Assembly: GCF_964656455.1 (NCBI RefSeq)
Contig: NC_135715.1
Coordinates: 147,181,935 to 147,245,934 of the forward strand
Source: Halichoerus grypus
Taxonomy: Eukaryota; Chordata; Mammalia; Carnivora; Phocidae
Length of the DNA: 64,000 nucleotides
Direction: 5' to 3'
Shown: in pieces, positions 23,931-35,425 of the stretch
How the letters are laid out: the number at the start of each line of letters is the position of its first letter
How positions within the stretch are numbered: position 1 is the stretch's first letter
Notes under the pieces: model-generated
What the model was told of the DNA's origin: nothing
Databases searched by the model: none
What the model saw: only the letters and a program-made list of their open reading frames with translations
Program-made: the position numbers and the translations under genes

Positions 23931-23971
23931 TACATGAAATCTTTAAATGGCTTTACATGAAATCTTTAAAT
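23931..23971. repeat. 18-bp direct duplication in L1
   Basis: TACATGAAATCTTTAAAT occurs at 23931-23948 and again at 23954-23971, a 23-bp period. It is a local tandem duplication within the antisense L1. Confidence 0.9.
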
Positions 23972-24480
23972 CAGACTTTGTCAGTCCCTCAACTTCTTTC
24001 TTCTCGTTCAAGGTTGTGTTAGCTATTCTGGTTCTTTTGCTCCTCCATACAAACTTTAGTATTAGTTTCCAATATCCACAAAATAACTTGCTGGGATTTT
24101 GATTGGCATTTCATTGAATCCATTGATCAAACTGGGAATAACTTATATCTTAACAATGTTAAGTCTTTCTATCCAGAAACATGGACTATTTCTGCATTTA
24201 TTTAGATCTTCTTTGACTCCTTTCATTAGTTTCGAAGTTTTTCTTTTATATATATTTTGTTAGACTTACATCTAAAAATTTCATTTTTTGGTGCTACTCT
24301 AAGTAGTATTGTTTTTTATTTCAAATTCACATTGTTCATGGCTGGTATACAGAAAAGCAACTGACATATATTAACAACTTTTATACTATAACATTGCTAT
24401 AATCACTTATGAATCACTTGTTAGCTCCAGGAGAATTGGTTGGGTTATTTCTCCAGCAATCTGTTAATCATTATTTATGT

Positions 24481-24701
24481 CTTCCTACCAGTTATTACTG
24501 TTTCTACTCCCCACAAGCTGATTTTCTGAATTCACCTGTCTCTCATTTTACAGGGCAAAAATTTGCCACTTAACTTCAATTTTCTGATGGACCTACAAAG
24601 AGTTGTCAATTTCCAGTTTATTCAGTGCTTTTCCTGTTGTGCAGATAGACGTGATGAATTCCAAGTCAGAACAGAAACTGGAAGTCTTATACACTTTTCT
24701 T
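24481..24701. other. unassigned DNA
   Basis: Possibly further diverged L1 3' sequence, but not recognisable enough to call. Confidence 0.4.
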
Positions 24702-24716
24702 AAAAATTAAAAACCA

Positions 24717-24913
24717 GGGACGCCTGGGTGGCTCAGTTGGTTAAGCAACTGCCTTCGGCTCGGGTCATGATCCTGGAGTCCCGGGATCGAGTCCCGCATC
24801 GGGCTCCCTGCTCGGCAGGGAGTCTGCTTCTCCCTCTGACCCTCCTCCCTCTCATGCTCTCTGTCTCTCATTCTCTCTCTCTCTCAAATAAATAAATAAA
24901 ATCTTTAAAAAAA
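24717..24913 (+). mobile_element. CAN-SINE, young (left of a same-site pair)
   Basis: Near-consensus copy with GACCCTCCTCCCTCTCATG body. The 15-bp repeat AAAAATTAAAAACCA lies at 24702-24716 and 24914-24928. The right copy is also the left flank of the next SINE. Confidence 0.96.
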
Positions 24914-24928
24914 AAAAATTAAAAACCA

Positions 24929-25124
24929 GGGGCACCTGGGTGGCTCAGTCAGTTAAGCATGTGACTGTTAAGCATTCAGCTCAGGTCATGATCTCAGGGT
25001 GGTGAGATCAAGCCCTGCATCTGGTTCCATGCTCAGTAGGGAGTCTGCTTCTCTCTCTCTCTCCCCCTCTCCTGCTGCCCAACTTCTCATGCTCTCTCTC
25101 TAAAATAAATAAATAAATCTTTAA
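24929..25124 (+). mobile_element. older CAN-SINE (right of a same-site pair)
   Basis: Variant head GGGGCACCTGGGTGGCTCAGTC, with a small internal duplication (TAAGCATGTGACTGTTAAGCAT) and a CT-rich body. Its right flank repeat AAAAATTAAAACCA at 25125-25138 is the third copy of the target sequence, one A shorter. Confidence 0.95.
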
Positions 25125-25224
25125 AAAAATTAAAACCAAACAGAACTAAAATCAAATGATTTACCTTTAACACAACATAGATAAATATATCTTTTAAAAA
25201 CCAAAGTAAATATAACTGCAAATC

Positions 25225-25582
25225 AGGACAGTAGTTATCCTTTTAGGACAAAGAACTCAATTCCTTGTTGCTGTCAGCGATGTCCCTCCCCAACTTCTAG
25301 AGGCCGCTGGCATTCCTTGGTTCATGTTTCCCTTCATCCTCAAAGCCAGTATTGGTGGGCCTATCCGTTCTCATGCCTCATCTCTCCTCCCTTCTCTTCA
25401 ATTTATAAATTTCATGTGATTTGCCTTGGCCCACCCAAACATACCAGGATAATCTCCCCATTTTAAGGTTCATAATGTTAATCCCATTTGCAAAATCCCT
25501 TTCCCATGTAAAAGAATATATCCACAGGTCCCAGGGATTAGGACATACATATCTTTAAAGGCCATTATATTGCCTAACACAA
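25225..25582 (-). repeat. MLT1-like MaLR LTR (antisense)
   Basis: Reverse-complement reading gives the order 'tgttaggcaatataatggcc', 'gtatgtcctaatccctggga', 'acatgggaaagggattttgc', 'ggggagattatcctggtatg', 'gggtgggcc' and 'ccaaggaatgcc' plus 'gcggcctctagaag'. This is the same LTR type as the one at 30.84 kb. The 3' end is unclear. Confidence 0.65.
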
Positions 25583-25718
25583 AAACTCATAGTTAAAAAT
25601 TTCTAAATTCACAAGGAAATAAGAAATCATGAATAAGAATTGGCAAAGGCCACACAGTACAAAATAAAGCTCATGATTACTGTACATAGATGGAATTATG
25701 AGAAAAGTAATATGAAAT

Positions 25719-25769
25719 AAATATACTTAATAAATAAAATCTTTTAAAAATTAAAAAATATACTTAATA
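25719..25769 (+). mobile_element. tail-only CAN-SINE micro-insertion with TSD
   Basis: A 23-bp insert (25733-25755: AATAAAATCTTTTAAAAATT followed by AAA) matches only the 3' tail of CAN-SINE. It is flanked by a perfect 14-bp TSD, AAATATACTTAATA, at 25719-25732 and 25756-25769. The body and head are absent, so reverse transcription apparently stopped within the tail. Confidence 0.75.
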
Positions 25770-25857
25770 TGTTTAAGGAAATAAAAATAAGACGTTGAAA
25801 AATAAGACAAAGAAATAAAAGATTATCAATATATGTTAGCAGATTAGAAAAATAACC

Positions 25858-25899
25858 AGATATATATAGATATATATAAATATATATCTATATATATCT
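25858..25899. repeat. 42-bp AT palindrome
   Basis: Perfect inverted repeat: the 20-nt left arm AGATATATATAGATATATAT (25858-25877) is complementary to 25880-25899, with a 2-nt AA centre. Confidence 0.95.
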
Positions 25900-25909
25900 A
25901 GAATTTTTT

Positions 25910-26390
25910 TTAATAATAGGTATTAGAAACTCAATGCTTGGATTAACAAAATTAGTCATATTTGGAGAGAAAACTAAGAAACTAGAATATAAATTTGAAT
26001 AAATTCACCAAGAGAAAAAGATGAAAAATCTGAAAACAGATTAGAAGATACAGCAGATCAAATGAGACTGTCCAACATATACATCACTAGAGGTCCAGAA
26101 GGAAATAATAGACAGAATGAGAGAAATGTAACATGTAAAGAGATAATGACCAAGAGTTGTCCAGAACTGATATAATAAACCATTTCTGAATTTCAGAAAG
26201 TGCATACCAAGACTCCCTCCAGAAGAAAACAGGAAACACACCTAATATATTGAAATAAAAATGCAGAAAAGTAAAGTCTGAAAAATAAAGAGAAAAAAAG
26301 AAAGATCATCTGCAAGGAGTGAAAATGAGTATATGCTTGAACCCTTGATTTACAGCAAATACAGCACAACCAAGTAGTGATTAAGAGATG
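25910..26390 (+). repeat. ancient L1/HAL1 ORF1-like relic
   Basis: Sense similarity to the RNA-binding to C-terminal part of an L1/HAL1 ORF1: 'atcactagaggtccagaagg', 'gagataatgaccaagagttg', 'gaatttcagaaagtgca' and 'cctaatatattgaa'. Short frames only. Confidence 0.5.
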
Positions 26391-26489
26391 ACTTTTTTCA
26401 ATTTGATATTATCACTAAACACATAAGCAAATAATCAATTATGAGTAAGAGTTAGTCAAAGCCACATACAATTGTAGATACATGAGAAG

Positions 26490-27660
26490 AAAAGAAAGTT
26501 GATCTCATAGCAAACACTAAAATGGATTCATAGTAATTGTATGTGTAAAATGCAAAATAATAAAGCTTTTAGAAAATAATACAGGAAAATAAATTTCATG
26601 ACTTAGGATATTAAAAGTCTTTCTAATAAGATTATAAAAGCATTAACTGTAAAAGAAATGGGTCATAAATAGAATACATTAAAATTAAGATTTATGTTCA
26701 CCAAAAGACATTAGAGAGAATTAAAAAGGAAAACCACAGAGTGAAAAATATCAGCAACAAATAAAACTAAAAAGGCTCATATTTAGAATATGCTTTAAAA
26801 ACCACACACATTTACAAATAAGTAAAAGAAAATGAATCCCCGAAAAAAGACAAAAAGAAAACACTAAAATATGACTGACTTTATTGACATTCAGAGAAAT
26901 CTAATGTAAAGTCATAAGGAGTTAATATTTTACTTCATTGGATTGGTTTCATTGGTTTTAAAAGTTAAAATTTGACAATACCAAGCACTGGAGAGAATAT
27001 GGAAAAATGAGACTCTCATCCTCTGCTGGTACATATGTAAACTGATAAAATCACTTGGGAAAACAATTTAGTATTTCCTCCTAAAGTTGGAAACGCACAT
27101 GTCCTACATCGAACAATTCTCTAGAGAAACTCCTACATGTGTGCATCAGGATACAATGAAAGTTTATTTGGAGCATAGTGCATAGTTTATTCCTAGTTTA
27201 TTCATTTTTCTTCAGAGGAAAAAAAAAGAAAGAAAAACAAAAAGGAGGGGATAAATCAAATATCAATAATAATTCAATGAATAAATAAATTGTGGTGTCA
27301 TAATAAAATGAAATACTATCCAGCAGGAAAAACAAATTAAATACAAGTATATAATATTGAGCCAAAAAAGCAAGTCACAAAAGAATATATACAGTATCAA
27401 TCCAGTATTTATAGTTCAAAAAAGAGAAAACTAAACCACGATTTGCAGCATATGAAACAACTAGAAAGAATGTCTGGGGAAGACAAACCATAAAATTCAG
27501 GCTGGTGGGGAACAGGGGAGGGAAACCCTGTAGGGAAGGGGATAAGTAGGCTTCAGCGTCATTTGGTAACGTAGGTAGCATTCTATTTCTTAAGCTAAGT
27601 TATAGATACACACTCTTCATGTGTATGGTATATTTCACAATAAAAAAATATATTAACTTT
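26490..27660 (+). mobile_element. ancient L1: ORF2 C-terminal relic plus 3'UTR
   Basis: Landmarks are 'cttagaaaataatacaggaa'-type sequence, 'aaaagacattagagagaat', 'ccaagcactggagagaatatg', 'gaaatactatccagcagg' and 'gtatatttcacaataaaaaaatat'. The order matches ORF2 end then 3'UTR with an A-rich tail near 27640. Very diverged. Confidence 0.65.
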
Positions 27661-27689
27661 TTAGTGGCTGCCTTTCTCATCACTCTAAG

Positions 27690-27975
27690 AATAAAATTCA
27701 GAATCCAACTTTCACGGACAAAAGCCAACATGATCAGGCCCCTGGCTCTCCTTTCATCTGATCCCCGGCTCTCCCCATTTCACTACAACTCCAGTAACGC
27801 AGACTCTCTGTTCCTTGAACATTCTAAGTTCACTCTTACCTTTGCATTTTCTCTTCCCTCTGATCTTTTAACTATTTCCTCCTGATCTTTGTAGAACTGG
27901 CTGATTTTTACCATTCAGGTCTCAGCTCAAATATCATCTCACCAAAGAAACTTTCCCTGAACATCTCATAGCAGG
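27690..27975 (+). repeat. L2 LINE fragment
   Basis: Sense L2 landmarks: 'ccaacatgatcaggcccctgg', 'ctgttccttgaacattctaag', 'acctttgcattttctcttcc', 'attcaggtctcagctcaaat' and 'aaagaaactttccctgaac'. Confidence 0.85.
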
Positions 27976-30835
27976 TAAGTGGCAGAATCAGAAATACATC
28001 TACTTTTCATGACAAAATTTCTGACAACAAAATTTATTGGAAAGTATCTTGTCAATGCTGTCCCAATATAATATAAAATAAAGATAGGAAAATTGGAGAC
28101 GAAGTTGCTTTGGTGAATAAAGCAGTGTCAAATACTAACTATCAGAGCCCCCGGTGAAATGGAGAATGAAGGCATTAGAAATGACTTGTACTGCTATTTT
28201 AAAAGTTGACTACATCTTAACTTGTAGATACTTTGCTTGAGTTCATATGTTTCAGAATGATTACAGCTTGCTAATATAAACATTCTATTTATAGTACTTA
28301 ATTCAGGGACTTGCTATTCTTCTTCTGAACTTATGCCCCAATCAAAGTCAACTGCACTATCATTAATACTCCTCCACTTTCCCCATTTTAAATCCATTTT
28401 AAAAATTGACTCCAGTCATTTACACTTAATAATTGAATATACTAAGAAGGGGGGGGAAGCTTGATTAATTTTGAGTTCAGATTAATTCATCAGACATAAA
28501 TAGCTTGCATATTTCCTTTTGGAAATGAAAAACATGAAAAAGAATACCACTCACTACTTCAAAGGAACACGAGCAATTATCTGCATTTCTATATTCTATC
28601 TTTAAACTACTTATTAGCTCATTTGTTACTTAAACCAATTAGTTTTGGTTGCTGAAGATATTATTCAATATGCAGGAAAGTTGTTGCTTTGTAGTATTCT
28701 TATTATTCCTTTTTTTTCTAATTTTTACTGAAACTCAGCTCTGCACATTTTAATATGTTCACTTTATTTCAAACATTAATTCCCTGTCTCCCTGTTAACA
28801 TGATATATCTCAAAAGAATTTGGTTTAAGGCATTATTTCTAATTTCTGGAAATACATGATACACTTACCAAATCTCAGTGTTAAAAAAATTAAACCCAAT
28901 TGCTTATAATTGACTGAAGTCTATAAATAATACCTACTATATTTCTGATAAATGGCTTAAATGTTATTCCAACATAATGTAAGAGGTGAGTGATATGATT
29001 CTTCTTACAATCTTTGGCTCATCTTTATTTTCACCAAGATGATTTTATATATGTTTATAATTGGTTCTATATTACCTATTAACTAAAATATTTAAATGTA
29101 ATTAGGTACCAAAAAGAATTATAATAATGTGCCCAAGTAAAGTTCTGATTCAGGTTCTATACCATGAAAAGTAAAAACATACATAGCCATCAAAAAAAAA
29201 AATCCAGTATCTAAATCTTTGTGAAAGAAAAAAAAATGGAACACAGTCTAAATAGACAATATCCATTATAAAAAGTGTTATAAGTAAGAATCTCAATATT
29301 TTCCATTCTTATTAGGTTGTAAGTATTTCTCAAACTCTCAATTTATTTGGGTAGAATTATCCATTATCCCTTCATGTACTACCCCTTTTTTGTGTCAACC
29401 ATAAAGGATGTTCTAATGCTTACAAAAATTAAGCTATAAATTTTGAGAGATGAATCTAAAAAATCATATCAGTTTAAGTATAAATTAGATAGATTATAGA
29501 TCAAAATTATAATTTGCTTTAAAGCAAAGCTCATTAAATACAATAAGATCTGCATTATGTAATTAATGATTAATATAATCAATTATAACTGCCTCAAATT
29601 GTAAAAGTCCACATAATTTCCATGTGTTAAATTTTGTCTAAAAGAAATATAATTTGGAAAATTCCAGAAAGCCAGCTCTGCAATCATTACTTAAACTTCT
29701 TCATGCTATTTTTAATAGCACTTGGGAATTGTTATTCATCAATCTCACACTTGAAACCTTCCAGGACTAACCACATAATCTGTTAGTTGAAGCAGATACT
29801 AAAGGACAGTAGAACTACATCTAGAATTTCTTATCTGAACTCTTTTAATCCCTCCTGCGAATGAGAGGAGGAAAGCACAGAGGTCAGATATATGAAGACT
29901 TCACATTTGTTGCACTGTATGGGTCCATAACGTGACATAATTTATAATCTACCCAGACTGGCAAGAGCTGGTATCTGGATTTGCTGGTTTAAATCTAAAA
30001 AGTTTAAGTCTACACTTTTTCCTTTATTTACTCCATTTCTTCAAACAGTACTTCTATCTATTATAGGATTATATCTGAAGAACCCAAATTTGCTTCATTT
30101 GGCCTTCAATTTTTTTATTATCTTTTCTTTGAAGTATCTCCCCATTAATTTACCAGGTCCTGAAAGTGGCCAACAATACAAAATACAGAATTTTTATTTA
30201 CCCATTTCTATTTTGTGACCTCAACCAACTCCACAATTGGTCAAATTATTCTAGTTTAGAAAATGAAACTTAATTATTCATTATTTTGTAAAAAATAAAA
30301 TGAAGATTATCATCACTTAAAAAGAAGGCAAAAGGAACATAAAATTTTTGTGGCATTTAATCTAAAAGTAAGAATTTCCTCCGAGTTTCTCACTATAATA
30401 TTCCATAAAATTTTAGAGTTCATTTTTTATATATTCCAAGACAACATACTGTCTATTTTACTCCATTAATTTTGCTCTTCAAATATAATCACTAACAATT
30501 TTATTTAAAAGTTCAAATTTTACTTACATCAATAAATACTAGTCCCTATCAAGTGATTTATTATTATTAACAGACAAGGTTCACAGCATTTCATGCACCT
30601 CTAAATGCAGAAACCATTACATAATCGCTAAAGCAACATGAGCAAAGTGATAAGTATCTGCTTCTCCAAATTTAATTCAGAGATCAGAAATGCACCCACC
30701 ACTAGCCATGCAAGTTATTATCAGAAAATAGTATTTTAAATTGCTCAGGAACAATAACAGAAAGAGAGGAGAAAAAGATTGTTAGTGTTTTTGTTTTTGT
30801 TTTTACATTAGTTAAAATAAGGATCAGAGCATAAA
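27976..30835. other. unassigned AT-rich DNA
   Basis: The longest repeat-poor stretch of the window, almost 2.9 kb. No gene, open frame over 60 codons or clear repeat family. Contains a G8 run at about 28449. Conservation could be tested here because no retroelement obscures it. Confidence 0.55.
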
Positions 30836-30837
30836 AC

Positions 30838-31312
30838 ACCCTCTGGTAGACAGAATCCTAAGACTGCACCCAAGATTCCTGCCTCTAGTGTGCACACCCT
30901 ATATTATCCCTAGCCTTTGAATGTGGGTAGAACTTGTGAAGATGATAGGATGTCACTCATTTGATTAGGCTACATAAATCTTCATTTTAGAAAATAGAAG
31001 TCAGAATTCTCCTGTTGGAGATTGCCACGGAGAGTCCTACAACTGCCTACAAATTGCCATAAGTCCTACAACTGCAATGAAGTGAATTCTGTCAATAACT
31101 TGAATGACATTGGAAGATGACCCTGAGTTCCAGATAGAACTCATTCCTGCCAATGCCTTGATTTCAGCCTTGTGGGATCTGGAACAGAGGACCAGTGAAA
31201 CTGTGCTGGATTCCTGACCCACAGAATTTGTAAGATAGTAAATGTGTGATGTTTTAAGCCAGTAGCATGTGGAAATTTGTTACACAGCAATAGAAAACAA
31301 ATATAAACCATA
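30838..31312 (+). repeat. MLT1-like MaLR LTR
   Basis: Starts 'tctggtagacagaatcctaag' and continues with 'gcctctagtgtgcacaccct' and 'tgccaatgccttgatttcagc'. It ends 'gttttaagccagtagcatgtgg' and 'tttgttacacagcaatagaaa', the usual MaLR LTR start and end. The 61-66-codon minus frames here are chance. Confidence 0.75.
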
Positions 31313-32410
31313 ATATATTTTGTAGGTGACAAGTCAGATAAAGTTGTTTACACAAAAGGTGAAAAATAAACTGACAAAAACATATAGAGTACACTGCACA
31401 TCTAGCCAATGGAAAGAAAAAACAGAGTCTTCACAATTTTTTGCTGGACATACGAAGTACTTCCAAAATGTATATATTTGTATATAAAGATTTTTATCTA
31501 GCACCTTCAATTTGAAGACACAAAAGTGATACAATAACTATCACCATCCTTGAATTGTGTAATGATTGTCCTAAATTTGATTTGTTTTCTTATCCTTATC
31601 AATATTTTGTTTATCAACAGAATTTAATGCATAATAAACTGTTAAATGGATAATGTTTATCTGAGATATCTAATATCTACATTTCTTGGATCAAATACTT
31701 TTGATCCAGAGAAATACATTTTAAAGAGAAAATTCATGAGATAGATTTTATAACCCACTTCAGAGGAAATGGTTGGAAAGAAAATTAACTTTCCCTGTCA
31801 TACATATATAATTTATACTAAACAAAATATTATTTTACCTTAAATTTCTGAGTTAAAAGACAGAGTAAACATTAACATATTCATGGAGTTACAATTCATA
31901 GACTAACATCAGCCTACATAATTTATAAGCTATGAATTATAAAGTACTTATATTTCAATTTTATCTACTACAATTTCCTTCAAAACATTTACCTTTTTCT
32001 TATATTCAGTATTTCTTGTCTTTTCAATATATAACAAAATGGTTGTATTTTAGATTGAAGACAGATAACAGGGCCATGTTATAATTTCCTTAAGCCACTA
32101 ATATACAATAGATCACTATTTGTTCTAATAAAAAAAAAAGTTGACTATTTTAAAGCTACAGTTTCCACACACTTGTTCACCTTTTGCCTTAATTATACCT
32201 CATTGATTAAACAAAATTATATACTTGTAGAAGAGGTAAAATTATTTTCCTTATCCAGGAAGCAATCCCAGATTGATTCCATCTTTATTTTGTTGTTTTA
32301 AGGATTTCAAACATACAGAAAAAAATGTGTATAATGTAATATAAATATATTATAGCTTTACCTATAATTGGATGTTAGATATTATATCAGCTTAAAATAT
32401 TTTCAAAAAG
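31313..32410. other. unassigned AT-rich DNA
   Basis: No gene or recognised repeat before the full-length L1. Confidence 0.5.
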
Positions 32411-32422
32411 TACAACAGTATT

Positions 32423-33785
32423 GGAGGATTTAAGATGGTGGAGGAGTAGGGGGACCCTAAGTTTGTTTCATCCCTCAACTACAACTAGATAATTATCAAA
32501 TCATTCTGAATACCTGAGAAATCAATCAGAGCTCTGAGAACACAAATGCTGCAAATCTACATGTAGAAAAGTGACCACAGTTTGGAAGGTACGAGATGTG
32601 GAGACTTGAATCTGGTGTGATATAGCTGAGGATACAGTGGCAGGGAGAGAGCCTGCTTAAGGAGGCTACCACAAAATATTATAAGGACCAGAGTGCAAAA
32701 TCAGAACTTTTAGAAGTTTAGAAGTCTGCTACAGTGGAATATGTGCCAGACTTAAAAGTGCTCATGTGGTGAAATGGGGCAGAATCCCAGGTGACAGTGT
32801 GGTCTGAGGAGCCCCAGGGTCACAGGAAGAACAGGTGTGCCTGAGTGCAACAGAATTCCCAAGCATAGGAGCAGTGAAGCCAGCTGAGAACAGTGTCTAG
32901 GTGCTGGTGTTCTGCTCTGTGTTGCCGTAAACTGCAAACCACTGCTACCACTTTCCTGAGACATGTCCAGCAAAAGGCAGATGTTAGCAATAACCTTCCT
33001 GGGAGAAAGTGTGTGGGTCCGCACTGTGGAAGTCCCCTAAAATTTCAAGTTTTGAAACTCAGTTGCATGCCTGAGATAAAAACACTCAGATAAAGTCCAG
33101 GTGAACACAGAGTTCTAACGGAAACTGGGGAGACAAGAGTGATGGATTGCTCTTCTGTGAGGGCTCACTGAAGAGTGGGGGGCATGAATTTTCAGTTCTG
33201 GGACTAGAGAGTGGGGCACCACCATATTCATCCTGCCTATCAGTGCTGAAAGCCATCAGGGAGCAAAACAGCACCACATAGTAGAATTAGGAGTGCCACA
33301 CACCAAGCCCTGCCTCCCTGCACTATGGAGGCACATTTCCATTAGGGCAAGGCCACCTGAGAATCATTGTAACAGCCACCCCCCCCCCCGCCCCGCCCCG
33401 CCCAGAAGACCAGCAAACATAACTCACTCCACCAAGTTTACTGATCATAGAAAGCTGCAAAGCTTCAGCTCCAGGGGAAAACAGTATATAGCATTCTTTG
33501 TATTTTTATTCTTTAGTCTTTTATTTTTTTTTCAGTTATTTTCTTATTTTTTCAATGCTTTCTTTTATTCTTTTTTAATTTTTATTTTTATATATTTTTT
33601 AATTTTTGGTTTCCTTTCATTGTATTTTATTTTATTTATATATTTTTTCTTTCTTTCTATAGTTAGAAACTAGTTTCTTTTAACAAGCAGACTAAAACAC
33701 ACCCAGAATCTAGTTTTTGTTTTTTTTTTTCATTCTTGTTGTTATTGTTCTTTTTCTTTCTTTCTTCTTTTCTTTTCTGGACAAA
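32423..33785 (+). promoter_or_regulatory. L1 5'UTR (internal promoter relic)
   Basis: Begins with AAGATGGTGG, similar to the YY1-type element at the start of primate L1 5'UTRs (comparison from known L1 biology, not shown here). Contains a C-rich tract at 33379-33403 and a strongly T-rich 300-bp segment (33480-33780) just before ORF1. The 126-codon frame 33293-33673 is a low-complexity artefact of this segment. Confidence 0.75.
33379..33403. repeat. C-rich tract, CCCCG repeats
   Basis: A run of C followed by three CCCCG/CCCG units in the L1 5'UTR. The minus strand has four or more G-runs, a G-quadruplex-compatible motif. Confidence 0.85.
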
Positions 33786-34674
33786 ATGAAAAGATGGAGA
33801 AATTCACCCCAAAAGAAAGGAGGTAGTATGCACAACCAGGGATTTCATCAATACAGATATAAGTAAGATGTCTGAACTAGAATTTAAAACTATGATTATA
33901 AAGATACTAGCTGGGCTTGAGAAAAGCATAGAAGACACTAGAGAATATGTTACTGTAGAGATAAAAGAACTAAAATCTAGTCAGGCCGAAATTTAAAATG
34001 CTATACTCGAGATGCAGTTCCAAATGGAGACCAGAAAATGAGGAGAAATGAATTAGAAGATCAAATCAGTGATACAGAAGATAAAATTATGGAAAACAAT
34101 GAAGCTGAAAAGAAGAGAGAAAGAAAACTATTAAAACACAGAGGTAGACTTAGGGAACTCGGGGAGTCCATAAAGAGAAATAATATCCATATTATAGGAG
34201 TCCCAGAAGACTAAGAGCATGGAAAAAGGGGCAGAAGGTTTATTTGAACAAATGAGAGCTGAAACTTCCCTAATCTGGGCAAGGAAACAGGCATTCATGT
34301 CCAAGAGCTACAGAGAACTCCCCTTAAAATCAATAAAAATAGATCAACACCATGATATATTAGAGTGAAAATTATAAATTACACAGAAAAAGAGAAAATC
34401 CTGAAAGTAGCACAGGACAAAATGTCCTTAACCTACAAGGGTATACACATAAAGCTGGCAGCAGACCTGTCCACAGAGACCTGGCAGGCCAGCAAGGACT
34501 GGCATGATATATTCAATGTGCTAAATGGGAAAAATATGCAGCCAAAAACACTTTATCCAGCAAAGCTGTCATTCAGAATAAATGGAGAGATAAAGAGTTT
34601 CCAAGACAAACAAAACTAAAGGACTTCATGAACACTAAACCAGCCCTGCCAGAAATATTAAAGGGGACCCTCTG
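33786..34674 (+). pseudogene. L1 ORF1 (RNA-binding protein), degenerate
   Basis: Aligned by eye with the ORF1 at 47,759. The start ATG at 33786 precedes a basic N-terminus. A charged, coiled-coil-like region follows (33.85-34.15 kb) with in-frame stops (e.g. near 33990). The last 84 codons (34365-34619) remain open and hold the conserved C-terminal domain motif with DLSTETWQASKDWHDI and LYPAKLSFRINGE. In live L1s this protein trimerises and coats L1 RNA in the cytoplasm. Here stops rule out a full product. Confidence 0.85.
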
Positions 34675-35025
34675 AGCAGAAAGAGAGACAAAAAGTAACA
34701 AAGACCAGAAAGGAACAGAGACAATCTCCAGGAACAGCAACTTTACAGGCAATACAATAGCACTAAATTCGTATCTTTCAATATTACTCTGTATGGACTA
34801 AATGTTCCAATCAAAAGACAGAGGGTATCAGAATGGATAAAAAAATACAAGATCCATGGATATGCTTCTTACAAGAGACTCATTTTAAACCCAAAGACAC
34901 GTCCAGATTGCAAATAAGGGGGCAGAGAATCATTTATCATGCTAATGGACATCAAAAGAAAGCTGGAGTGGCCATCCTTATATCAGACAAAATAGATTTT
35001 AAACTTTTAGAGACTGTAATAAGAG

Positions 35026-35425
35026 GGGTGCCTGGGTGGCTCAGTCAGTGAAGTGTCTGCCTTCGGGGCGCCTGGGTGGCTCAGTTGGTTAAGCAACTGC
35101 CTTCGGCTCAGGTCATGATCCTGGAGTCCGGGGATCGAGTCCCATATCAGGCCCCCTGCTCAGCAGGGAGTCTGCTTCTCCCTCTGACCCTCTCCCCTCT
35201 CATGCTCTCTCTCATTCTCTCTCTCAAATAAATAAATAAAAAAATCTTAAAAAAAAAAAAGTGTCTGCCTTCATTTCAGGTCAGGATCCAAGGGTCCTGG
35301 GATAGAGCCCTACATCGGGCTCTCTGCTAAGTGGGGAGCCTGCTTCTCCCTCTCCCTCTGCCTGCCACTCTGCCTTCTTGTGCACCCTCTCTCTATCAAA
35401 TAAATAAATAAAATCTTAAAAAAAA
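35026..35425 (+). mobile_element. CAN-SINE in L1 ORF2, itself split by another SINE
   Basis: Head part GGGTGCCTGGGTGGCTCAGTC at 35026-35064; body and tail resume at 35273-35425. A perfect 15-bp TSD, AGACTGTAATAAGAG, lies at 35011-35025 and 35426-35440. Confidence 0.96.
35065..35258 (+). mobile_element. CAN-SINE inside the SINE at 35026
   Basis: Near-consensus young copy. A perfect 14-bp TSD, AAGTGTCTGCCTTC, lies at 35051-35064 and 35259-35272 and consists of host SINE sequence. It is the third nesting level. Confidence 0.97.

Larger units (their letters stand above)
22297..24480 (-). mobile_element. ancient L1, 3' half (antisense)
   Basis: Begins at a T8 tract at 22304 (antisense tail), then 3'UTR-like sequence, then ORF2 in reverse. 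Landmarks are 'ttgctaaataatactacatt', 'gttgggtatatacctaggaa', 'ccagcaacgaatgagaattcc', 'cttctttgtatacttg', 'ttctccattgaattactttt', 'gtcagtccctcaacttc', 'gttgtgttagctattctgg' and 'ttagctccaggagaattgg'. Its 3' end meets the 3' end of the sense L1 relic at 22296, tail to tail. A pyrimidine-rich microsatellite lies inside it. Confidence 0.85.

Noticed and set aside
33293..33673. 126-codon plus-strand frame rich in Phe and Leu
   Set aside because: It translates the T-rich L1 5'UTR segment; low complexity, not a membrane protein gene.
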